Shown here: positions 43,134 to 50,832 of the stretch, one piece after another
Layout: each line of letters opens with the position of its first letter
Position numbering within the stretch: the first letter of the stretch is position 1
Assembly (NCBI RefSeq): GCF_907164905.1
Contig: NZ_CAJRAF010000001.1
Location: 407,001 to 471,000, forward strand
Source: Dyadobacter sp. CECT 9275
Lineage (GTDB): Bacteria; Bacteroidota; Bacteroidia; Cytophagales; Spirosomataceae
Length of the DNA stretch: 64,000 bases
Reading direction: 5' to 3'
Program-made: the position numbers and the translations under genes
Notes under the pieces: model-generated
Databases searched by the model: none
The model's input: the letters and a program-made list of their open reading frames with translations, nothing else
What the model was told of the DNA's origin: nothing

Positions 43134-45539
43134 TCACGCGTCGTCACCGGAGGCAGAAATCTTCCCAAACCGGTATTGAAAGGTAAGGTTCAGCATCCGG
43201 TTTGTTTGCTGCCAGAGTGAATTCTGGTTATAGGTTTCGGTACTGAGCTGACTCTTGTACGCTCTTGATAAAAATATATCCTGAATGTTAAATGAAAGTG
43301 TTGCTTTTTTTTCCAGCAGGTCTTTTCTGATGCCCATATTTGCCACAAATACACCCTCCCGGGTTCCTTGTGCAATAGCACGCGGCCCTTCGTAATTTAG
43401 ATAAGCAGAGGCTCGGAAGTCCATAGGCAAGGTAATAAATGCGTTGAGATTACCGGAGTAACTCCAGGTACGGTTGTCGATCTGAGCAATATCCGAAACC
43501 ACTTCGCTCCTGAAAACCCTGCCGCTGGCGTTTAATTTGACTGATTCTCCTATTTTTTGCGAGAAGTCTGTTTCAAAGCCATAGGAAAGCTCCCGGCCCA
43601 CGTTATCATAGCGTGTAAGCGATACACCCTCTTCATCGATGGTCCGTATCCGGGTAATGGCATTGTTGGAATAATCCATAAAAAGGGATGGCCCCCAGCC
43701 ACCGGACGATTCGTAATTGGAATAGCCCATTTCCGCCTTGTGGACAAACTCTGGTTTCAGATTGGGGTTCCCGCTTTGGATGTTGCGAGGATCCGATATG
43801 TCCGTGTAAGGATTTAGCATGCCGGCTTCTGGACGCTGCACCCTTCTGCTGTAATTGAGTTTGAACTGGGACTCATCGTTAATTTTTCTGGTAAGAGCCA
43901 AAGAAGGTACTAAGGTCAGAAAGTGAACGCCAAATTCGTTGTTGATACTGATCTGCTTGATTTTCTGATTGTAATCCGTTACCCTCAGCCCGGCGCGAAG
44001 CCCCCATAAATCGGTTTTTTGAGAAAATGTCATGAAACCTGTATAAAGCGCATCGCTGTAACCGAAAATATTACTGATGGCCGGGTCAAAAACAAAATCT
44101 TGCTGGTCGGTATTGTAAGTATAAAATGCGTTGGTATTGTCGTTGGAACTGATCCGGGAGCGGACTCCTACCTCCAGTGTCGATTTCGGCGTGATGGGCC
44201 AGGTATAGTCAGAATTAAGGAAAAGCGATTTTCCCTTATTGTCACGGAATGTCCTTTGTTGTTTGACGAGGCTTTCTATCTCACTTTCCAGGTTGAAAGA
44301 GGATTCTCCATCCGAGCTGCCGATTGAATAATTGGCAGTAAAACTCAGCTGGTGATCTTTTTCGGCAAACTTGTGGCGATAATCCACGCTCATGTTTACA
44401 TTATCGCCATTGCCATTACTTTTGGATTTCCGGATGAATTCCTCGGTGATTGTACCGTTGGTAAGGCCGGTCTGGTTCAGTAAGGTACTGTTATTATCGC
44501 TGTGGTCGCGGGAGTAATTAATGCCAGCCTCCAGGGAGTTTTTATCATTGAAGTCGTAGTTTGCACCGATCCTGCTGAAAAGGTTATTCCCTTCGTTTTG
44601 CCCGCGCCCGGCCTGCGCCAGCGTAGTTGTTTGGGCCGCGGCGAAATTTTCACGATTCAGCCTCCTTTTCCAGTACATATTCCTGACGCCGCCACTTACG
44701 GTAGCATTCATGCCCAGCTTGCCTGTTTTCAGACTTATATTACCCGATCCGTTGTAATTATCCTTATTGCCAAGGCTCACCCGGGTACCTCCGTTGATTC
44801 CCCTGATCTTCGATTTTTTTGTGATGATATCTATTACCCCTGAGGCACCGTCTCCTTCGTATTTGGCAGAAGGTGTGGTCATTACATCAATTCGTTCGAT
44901 CAGGTTGGCGGGGAAGGACTGAAGAATGGTAGGCAGGTCATTGCCATATAAACTGGAAGGTTTCCCGTCTATCAGCACTACCACATTGCCTTTTCCACGC
45001 ACCTGCGGGTTGCCGTTTTCGTCAAGGGATACTGCAGGTAATTTTTCCAGCAGATCGCTCACATTGTTACTGGTAGCCAGCAGGTCTTTGCCTATGTTGA
45101 TCGTTTTTTTATCAATATCATCCACGATCATGCTTTTTTCTCCACGGACAACAACCTCATTCAGTTTCTGGGCTTCTGGCAAAAGGGTCAGATTCCCCAG
45201 GTCAACGATGCTGGATTCGGGAGCAACACTGACTTTCGCCACAAACAAGGTCTGATAACCCATGTTGGTGACCCGCAAAATATAACTGCCCGGCTTGACA
45301 TTGGACATGGTAAACACACCATTTTCATCTGCCACAACGCCCTCTGTCAGGGTCGAATCTTTCGTTAAGAGCGCAATGGTGGCAAAACTTACACCTGCAT
45401 TGCCGGGCGACTCAACCACCTTGCCGATTAATTTACCGCCATCAGCACGCCGAAAGGAAAATGAAGAGGCATCGGCATTTAAAACTATGAAGGAGCTAAA
45501 TAGTACTAAAGAGCAGACAAGAAAATAAAATCTTCTCAC
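43134..45539 (-). CDS. TonB-dependent-receptor-type outer-membrane barrel protein (OMP_b-brl_3 family)
   Basis: The 801-residue protein has a signal peptide, a carboxypeptidase-regulatory-like domain (about 35-120: LIGKVVESPGNAGVSFATIAL...GVFTMSNVKPGSYILRVTNMGYQTL), a plug (NEVVVRGEKSMIVDDIDKKTI ... MTTPSAKYEGDGASGVIDIITK) and an outer-membrane barrel of the OMP_b-brl_3 type. Such proteins usually import or export an unknown ligand with TonB. No TonB box stands out and no SusD partner is adjacent, so it is not a SusC. The frame opens with GTG at 45539; upstream is a stop and no in-frame ATG. Confidence 0.92.
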   Translation of the reverse strand: MRRFYFLVCSLVLFSSFIVLNADASSFSFRRADGGKLIGKVVESPGNAGVSFATIALLTKDSTLTEGVVADENGVFTMSNVKPGSYILRVTNMGYQTLFVAKVSVAPESSIVDLGNLTLLPEAQKLNEVVVRGEKSMIVDDIDKKTINIGKDLLATSNNVSDLLEKLPAVSLDENGNPQVRGKGNVVVLIDGKPSSLYGNDLPTILQSFPANLIERIDVMTTPSAKYEGDGASGVIDIITKKSKIRGINGGTRVSLGNKDNYNGSGNISLKTGKLGMNATVSGGVRNMYWKRRLNRENFAAAQTTTLAQAGRGQNEGNNLFSRIGANYDFNDKNSLEAGINYSRDHSDNNSTLLNQTGLTNGTITEEFIRKSKSNGNGDNVNMSVDYRHKFAEKDHQLSFTANYSIGSSDGESSFNLESEIESLVKQQRTFRDNKGKSLFLNSDYTWPITPKSTLEVGVRSRISSNDNTNAFYTYNTDQQDFVFDPAISNIFGYSDALYTGFMTFSQKTDLWGLRAGLRVTDYNQKIKQISINNEFGVHFLTLVPSLALTRKINDESQFKLNYSRRVQRPEAGMLNPYTDISDPRNIQSGNPNLKPEFVHKAEMGYSNYESSGGWGPSLFMDYSNNAITRIRTIDEEGVSLTRYDNVGRELSYGFETDFSQKIGESVKLNASGRVFRSEVVSDIAQIDNRTWSYSGNLNAFITLPMDFRASAYLNYEGPRAIAQGTREGVFVANMGIRKDLLEKKATLSFNIQDIFLSRAYKSQLSTETYNQNSLWQQTNRMLNLTFQYRFGKISASGDDA

Positions 45540-45938
45540 ATCAATTAAATTTAAATATGTTAAGGGAAATCAAAAATTTCGTTTGCGGCCTCCATACTAC
45601 CACGCCCATCTCTATGACAACAAAACAGAAAATCCCTGACCTGCTGGCGGATAGCTATTTATGAGAACCTTTCTGGTTAATTATGAAGTGTATGCTGATA
45701 AGGGTATTGGAATAGTCACTGCCTTTCAGACAGCATTTTGATCATTAAACCCTCATGAGGTTTAACGGTATTTAGAGAGAAATTGTTACATAAAAGTATA
45801 AAAAAACGAAGAAAGGCGGAATTTAAAATTGTTCCGGTATCATTCTGCGTTGTTTGGGGAGTATTCAAATTGTTTATAAAACAAGATAGGGAGGAAATAG
45901 GAAGCCCGCCCGGGCCAGCGGGCTGGGTTCAGATCAAC
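45540..45938. other. Intergenic region
   Basis: 399 bases without a supported gene. It contains the terminator at 45903-45924 and an imperfect palindrome, TTAAACC...GGTTTAA (45745-45765, 7-nt loop), 210 nt before the receptor start. A plus-strand frame at 45783-45992 runs into the antisense of the esterase gene and is not protein-like. Confidence 0.45.
45903..45924 (-). terminator. Terminator of the esterase gene
   Basis: AGCCCGC (45903-45909) and GCGGGCT (45918-45924) form a perfect GC stem with an 8-nt loop 15 nt past the stop; on the minus strand TTCCTATTTCC follows. Confidence 0.7.
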
Positions 45939-47939
45939 CTATTTTTTCAGAATTTTTCTGCTGAGGATCGTTCCGTCCCTTTTAGTAAATGAGATAATGT
46001 AAGGCCCGGCAGGAAGTAATTCCATATTAAGCTGCTGGCCTGAACAGGAACTAAGATATAACGATTTGATCTTTTCTCCACCAACATTGAATAATTGCAG
46101 CGTTCCGCTGGTACTTGTTTTGAAATCAATGGAAAGCTGAGCAGAAACCGGATTGGGATAGATATCCCAGAAACTCGCTTGCTCATGAGGGTTAACTGCA
46201 AGTATGGGAGAGGTTTTAATGGTAACAGTTTGAGCAGCCGACTGGGAGGCGGGACTAAATGCTTGGATACGATAACTATAAGTTACACCCGCCGACACAT
46301 CGGTATCTTCATAACTCAGCGTTTTGCTATCGAAAGTTTTAAGAGGCAGATATCCTCCACCATTTTCCACCATTTTTTCCAGGACATAAGTTTGTGCGCC
46401 CGCGGATTCCCAGGAAACCATAACCGAGGCCCGGTCCGATTCTTCAGCTTTTAGTTTACTGAAAACGAGTGCGTCGGCAATGGCAACTTCCTGAAATGAA
46501 AAAGCACCCAGCCCGCGCAGGTTTTTAAGGAATGGGCCATAGTAGGTTTTTACCTGCTCTCCTTTATAGGCGGGAAGATAGTTTAGTTTTTTTGCTGTAG
46601 AACTGCCAGCCAGCTTCAGCGTAACAAAATTACCGGAGGCGCTACCTGCAGTTACACCCGCTGGCTTTGATTCATCCCCATCGAAAAAATAGACATCCCT
46701 GAGACTTTTAAGGAATTTGTTACCGTTCACATCGTCCATTAGAGTATCTTTAGGCCAGACAAGCGTCTGGTTGCTCTCGTACTGCAGCGTTATTTCATCC
46801 TTTTTTTCACTGGAATAAAATACCTTCACAATATCAGGGCAAGCTACATTGCTTGTATCGGTTCCGCCGTAAATCATAGGGGCCAGGAATCGATAAAATC
46901 TCCGTCCAAGTTCCTGGTAGCCAGCCAGGCTGTAATGGATGCCATCAAAGCCCGGTAGTCCTGATACATTGAAATGATCGGTTTTGGGGTAGATGTACCT
47001 GGTACTTCGTTGAAACTCACGGATGGTACCGGCTATGTAATATGGGTTAAACAAAACGGGTATCTGAACCACCATGAATTTTTCTACCTGCGGATAATCT
47101 GTTTGCCAGTACTTGAAGAGCTTATCGTATTGTGCTGCGTAATTCGGAATGTTCTCCAGTGCTTCCTGCTCACCCTGGTACCAGAAAAACGTTCTGATCC
47201 TCTTTGCCCTGGCGGCCTTGATACGACGGTATAAAAGGCCGTAAAGCGTAGGGGTGGAAGGGTCTTGCGCGTTCCTGTCCAGATGGTAGGAAATGAAAGA
47301 GCCCGGTAGGCCTCCGTTGATGACACAGGTGGGAATACCATAGTTTTCCAGGATATTTTTCTGAAGCTCAATTCCCCATGCACCGGTATAAGGCCACGAC
47401 CAGGACGACTGGACCCAAAGGGTATCACCGGGCAGAACACTGGGGTCATTGTCAGGAATTCTGGCAATGGTTCGTGCATATTTGCTGGACCAACTGCCGT
47501 ATTGACTGGCGGATGCATTGGACTGTCCGCTGATCACATAAAAATCACCTGCCACCACCTCTATGCGCTTTGCAATCAATACCGAATCTGTTGTTTTGCA
47601 GGCATAAATCTCAAAACTGTAATCGGCCATTTCGGCTTTGATCTTAGGTTTCAAGTCAAAATTGGCAAAGAAGTTGCTACCATAGTTGAGCATAGCTTTA
47701 TTGTAGGCCAGGCGTTCCTGATTACGATAGGTCACTACGGACATGTGGTCCCAGCCTGCCGTCTCGATTAAACCCGAAATAGGAACTTCGGCAGTATTGT
47801 CGTCTTCCCTGGCATAAAGCTGGTTATCTTTAGGAAGATTGTTGAAAACAACGGAATAAAAACGCTGTCCATGGCTTTGACCGGCCCAGGTGCATAAAAT
47901 GATGAGGAAAAGGGTCCTCTTTAAAAATGTAAAATTCAT
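45939..47939 (-). CDS. Secreted SGNH/sialate O-acetylesterase-like protein with T9SS sorting tail
   Basis: I start at the ATG at 47939 (666 residues). A signal peptide is followed by an SGNH hydrolase domain: Ser nucleophile in VISGQSNAS, the second block GGLPGSFISYHLD, Trp/Gln-Gly-Glu FWYQGEQEA and Asp/His in FDGIHYSLAGYQ. Then come about 200 residues of beta structure, a fibronectin-III-like stretch (SWESAGAQTYVLEKM...YRIQAFSPAS) and a C-terminal type-A T9SS sorting domain (FWDIYPNPVSAQLSIDF ... ISFTKRDGTILSRKILKK). It should remove O-acetyl groups from polysaccharide at the surface or outside the cell. Confidence 0.9.
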   Translation of the reverse strand: MNFTFLKRTLFLIILCTWAGQSHGQRFYSVVFNNLPKDNQLYAREDDNTAEVPISGLIETAGWDHMSVVTYRNQERLAYNKAMLNYGSNFFANFDLKPKIKAEMADYSFEIYACKTTDSVLIAKRIEVVAGDFYVISGQSNASASQYGSWSSKYARTIARIPDNDPSVLPGDTLWVQSSWSWPYTGAWGIELQKNILENYGIPTCVINGGLPGSFISYHLDRNAQDPSTPTLYGLLYRRIKAARAKRIRTFFWYQGEQEALENIPNYAAQYDKLFKYWQTDYPQVEKFMVVQIPVLFNPYYIAGTIREFQRSTRYIYPKTDHFNVSGLPGFDGIHYSLAGYQELGRRFYRFLAPMIYGGTDTSNVACPDIVKVFYSSEKKDEITLQYESNQTLVWPKDTLMDDVNGNKFLKSLRDVYFFDGDESKPAGVTAGSASGNFVTLKLAGSSTAKKLNYLPAYKGEQVKTYYGPFLKNLRGLGAFSFQEVAIADALVFSKLKAEESDRASVMVSWESAGAQTYVLEKMVENGGGYLPLKTFDSKTLSYEDTDVSAGVTYSYRIQAFSPASQSAAQTVTIKTSPILAVNPHEQASFWDIYPNPVSAQLSIDFKTSTSGTLQLFNVGGEKIKSLYLSSCSGQQLNMELLPAGPYIISFTKRDGTILSRKILKK

Positions 47940-48112
47940 CTCATTCAAAAACCTTTATCATGAACAACTTTATGCTTTGCCATTGTCGGACTACACGCCG
48001 ATGGGGTATGCTGGCTTGAATTTATGATCGAAAAACTGATCTGTTGGCTCTGCCTGCTTTGAACTGTTCACTTTGCTCAGTTACTGGTTTGGGCACCATA
48101 AATATATTGTTA

Positions 48113-49345
48113 TTATTTTGTTTCCTCCATTAATTCGGGTTCCAGTTCGGCATCGTCAGGAACTGGATGCTGGTGTTGGTCAAACATAGCCAAAAACCAA
48201 AGAGCCATGATCAGAGGTAGTGAATATTTGTCCCAGGACAATTGAGCTTTGCCAAGTATCAGTATATTAATTACGACTATCCAGCTGGCGAGGTTAAATG
48301 GCGGTGTTATAAAACGCATGCACGTGAGCAGCATGAGCAGCGCAAAAATTATCTGCTTCATCAAACCGGTTATGCCAATGGCTACCAGCCCCTGGTCAAG
48401 GTAACCCAAATAGGGCCAGGTAAAATAGGGATTGTAGGTTTGCCGGGCCGGAAAACCTATCGCAAGTGTTATGGTGAAAATAAAAAAAGCTGTAAATATT
48501 TTGGGATATCTTACAGGGTAAGTCAGGTAATATCTGAATTTGCCCGTAAAAAGCATTTCGGGAATGACGTAATAAGCAGCTACTACAGCGGAGGCATAGA
48601 GTACGAAGCCGAAATTGTATTGAATCAGTTTATCGGAAGTGTAATACTGTTCAGCCATCACAGGTGCCGGTGCCGGGCCGTTCCAGAGCATCATCCATGG
48701 AACAATGCTTAATACGGCGGCGACGTAATAGAGCCACACCCGGTTATCAGCCAACTGCTGCGGCAAAGCTTTTAGCTGACCTGTTTTTAAAAGGCTGGGA
48801 ATAATTTCAAAAGCAACAATTGCCGCTGGAAATGCCAACATATATTGTCTGCAGGACACAGCCGCCACAAACAGCAGCATGCCTGCCCAATGCGCTTTCC
48901 GGAGATAGGTCACTATACCTGCCAGAACAAAAAACATGGCAAAGATGTCGGTGTAATAATAAACGCTGACCAGGTAATAGTTTGGAAATAACAGCAGCCC
49001 CAGCAGGCAAACCCAGAACCTGCGCGATTTATCAGGACTGTTCCAAATGAAAAGCATGAGTAACGAAAAGCTGAACAGAGAAGTTAATATTCTCAGGTAC
49101 AAAAGGTCTTCGCCCAATAGATGAACTACCCAGCCTCCCAGGATAAATGGAATCGGAGTATTTAGTTCACCATAGCTTGTAAGCAGACAGAGAGAAGGGA
49201 ACGGTTCCTTACTGAATTGGATTGCTGTGGCCAGGTAATGAAATTCATCCTGATAAGGAGGTATTTGAAAGCGGTCTTTTAAAAAGAATATGGAAAGAAA
49301 TAAAAGGGCCAGAAAAAGAGAGGCGAATAACTTTTTGTGATACAT
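48113..49345 (-). CDS. Multi-pass membrane protein, GT-C glycosyltransferase-like
   Basis: The 410-residue protein (ATG at 49345) has about 10-11 membrane spans and, in the first external loop, YQDEFHYL: the Asp-Glu pair near the N-terminus is typical of GT-C enzymes that use dolichol- or undecaprenyl-linked sugars, as in Alg10-type proteins. YPKIF and other short motifs do not settle the family. It may glycosylate exported proteins or lipids. The frame extends to 49384 through a TTG, but the ATG starts the first hydrophobic segment directly. Confidence 0.65.
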   Translation of the reverse strand: MYHKKLFASLFLALLFLSIFFLKDRFQIPPYQDEFHYLATAIQFSKEPFPSLCLLTSYGELNTPIPFILGGWVVHLLGEDLLYLRILTSLFSFSLLMLFIWNSPDKSRRFWVCLLGLLLFPNYYLVSVYYYTDIFAMFFVLAGIVTYLRKAHWAGMLLFVAAVSCRQYMLAFPAAIVAFEIIPSLLKTGQLKALPQQLADNRVWLYYVAAVLSIVPWMMLWNGPAPAPVMAEQYYTSDKLIQYNFGFVLYASAVVAAYYVIPEMLFTGKFRYYLTYPVRYPKIFTAFFIFTITLAIGFPARQTYNPYFTWPYLGYLDQGLVAIGITGLMKQIIFALLMLLTCMRFITPPFNLASWIVVINILILGKAQLSWDKYSLPLIMALWFLAMFDQHQHPVPDDAELEPELMEETK

Positions 49346-49380
49346 AAGCGGGTGGTCTCTCCTGTAACTGTTAAATGGGG

Positions 49381-49421
49381 GCAAATATTTGCTTAAATAA
49401 CCAACTTAAATACCAGTTGGT
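49381..49421. promoter_or_regulatory. Two adjacent palindromes upstream of the GT-C-like gene
   Basis: GCAAATATTTGC (49381-49392) is a perfect palindrome and ACCAACT/AGTTGGT (49400-49406, 49415-49421) a perfect 7-bp inverted repeat with an 8-nt spacer. They lie 36-76 nt before the start at 49345, where a dimeric regulator could bind. Confidence 0.4.
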
Positions 49422-49500
49422 GACATATAAAGGTTAAAATTAGGTGTTTGTTTTATTATTTCAACTTTAAATGCTGTACATAGACTATTTAAGTAGTAAA

Positions 49501-49600
49501 CAGGTGGATGGTAATCCAACCGTAAGTTACTTACCATACCTGCTGCCCGGGAGGTGAAATCTCGGATTGCTGGGGTACTGCTCTGTACCTTGGCAGCGGT
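49501..49600 (+). ncRNA. Candidate structured RNA or leader upstream of pyrD
   Basis: Helices I can draw on the plus strand: CAGGT(GGA)TGGTAA pairs with TTACCA(T)ACCTG (49501-49542, 11 bp around an internal loop); GCTGCC (49542-49547) pairs with GGCAGC (49592-49597), enclosing GGTAC/GTACC (49574-49578, 49585-49589) and a bulged CCGGGAG/CTCGG stem. This would be a hairpin followed by a three-way junction. It lies in 5' position to pyrD but about 150 nt from its start. It matches no RNA family that I can name. Confidence 0.3.
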
Positions 49601-49751
49601 CCGGCTCGTTGAGTTGCTCGGTTTATGATCCTCTGGAGGGGTTCATTTTGGCCATCAGGGTTCTGTAGTAACAGCGCTTATTTTTTTCACTTTCAAAAAT
49701 AATTCCCTGCTTCCCGGCCTTCCCTTCCGCCGAACATCTTATTTTTGCAGG

Positions 49752-50783
49752 ATGTATAAGTTACTGATCTCCCCGATATTATTTCTTTTTGATGCTGAGC
49801 GTGTTCACTATTTTGTGTGCGAAGTGCTTCATCTGGCTTTCAAAATCCCTTTTATCCCATCCATTCTCAGAAGTGTCTATACTTACGAGCACCCCGGGCT
49901 CGTTCAGGAAATTGCCGGGCTCAGGTTCAGGAATCCCGTAGGACTAGCGGCCGGATTTGATAAAAATGCGGAAATGGTTGACGAACTGGAAGCATTGGGG
50001 TTTGGGTTTATCGAAATCGGGACGGTGACACCACGGCCGCAGCCTGGAAATGAGAAACCAAGGCTTTTCAGGTTAAAGTCTGACCGCGCCCTGATCAACC
50101 GGATGGGTTTTAACAACAAAGGTGCAGCAGTAGCGGCCCATAAGCTGAAACAAAGGAAATCGAAGATTTTGGTAGGAGGGAACATTGGTAAGAATAAGGA
50201 CACTCCCAATGAACAGGCCCTGAGTGACTATCTGATCTGTTTCAGAGAATTGTTTGATGTAGTAGATTATTTTGTGGTGAACGTTAGCTCTCCCAATACG
50301 CCGGGCCTGAGAGACTTGCAGGAAAAAGGCCCACTTACCAGTTTGCTGCGGGAACTCCAGTTAAAAAATAAAGAAAAGCTTCAGCCCAAGCCAATATTTC
50401 TTAAAATTGCGCCTGATTTGACCGATAGTCAGCTGGATGACATTATTGATATAGTGAAGGTTACGGGCATTGCCGGGGTGATTGCCACCAATACGACTAT
50501 CAGCCGGGCCAATCTTAAAACACCTCAGCAGGAAGTTGACAAAATAGGTGCAGGCGGGTTAAGTGGGGCACCTTTAACACACCGGTCAACGGAAGTAATT
50601 CGTTATCTTTGTGACCGGTCCGAAAATGCTTTTCCAGTCATTGGGGTGGGAGGCATATCTTCTGCACAAGACGCACTGGATAAGCGTCGGGCAGGGGCCA
50701 GCCTTGTACAGATATACTCGGGCTTTATTTATGAAGGACCGGGTCTGGCAAAAAGAATATGTAAAGCAATAGCAGGAAACTGA
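49752..50783 (+). CDS. pyrD: Dihydroorotate dehydrogenase (quinone), class 2
   Basis: The 343-residue protein is full length for class 2 PyrD. It has an N-terminal amphipathic helical region (residues 1-40) that docks on the membrane, [31 protein letters not shown], and [14 protein letters not shown], where the catalytic Ser of class 2 enzymes (not Cys as in class 1) lies. The FMN-binding end [11 protein letters not shown]...[10 protein letters not shown] is present. It oxidises dihydroorotate to orotate with quinone in pyrimidine synthesis. ftsK follows 49 nt later on the same strand. The unusual foldable upstream region is noted separately. Confidence 0.97.
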   Translation: MYKLLISPILFLFDAERVHYFVCEVLHLAFKIPFIPSILRSVYTYEHPGLVQEIAGLRFRNPVGLAAGFDKNAEMVDELEALGFGFIEIGTVTPRPQPGNEKPRLFRLKSDRALINRMGFNNKGAAVAAHKLKQRKSKILVGGNIGKNKDTPNEQALSDYLICFRELFDVVDYFVVNVSSPNTPGLRDLQEKGPLTSLLRELQLKNKEKLQPKPIFLKIAPDLTDSQLDDIIDIVKVTGIAGVIATNTTISRANLKTPQQEVDKIGAGGLSGAPLTHRSTEVIRYLCDRSENAFPVIGVGGISSAQDALDKRRAGASLVQIYSGFIYEGPGLAKRICKAIAGN

Positions 50784-50832
50784 CCTCAGGCAGCACACTT
50801 CACACATTCAGCAATAATTATAGCGGCTAATA

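Larger units (their letters stand above)
49346..49751. other. Intergenic region with palindromes and a foldable segment
   Basis: 406 bases lie between the divergent GT-C-like and pyrD genes. Two palindromes (49381-49421) sit before the former and a multi-helix segment (49501-49600) before pyrD; TATTTTTG at 49740-49747 is a -7-box match only 5 nt from the pyrD ATG. Confidence 0.6.

Noticed and set aside
45783..45992. 69-residue plus-strand frame between the receptor and esterase genes
   Set aside because: Basic, low-complexity translation that continues as antisense of the esterase C-terminus and covers its terminator.
49551..49590. Cobalamin-riboswitch-like string GGTGAAATC...TACTGC
   Set aside because: It resembles part of the core, but the B12 box and the AGCCAGGAGACC element are missing on both strands and pyrD is not a usual target.
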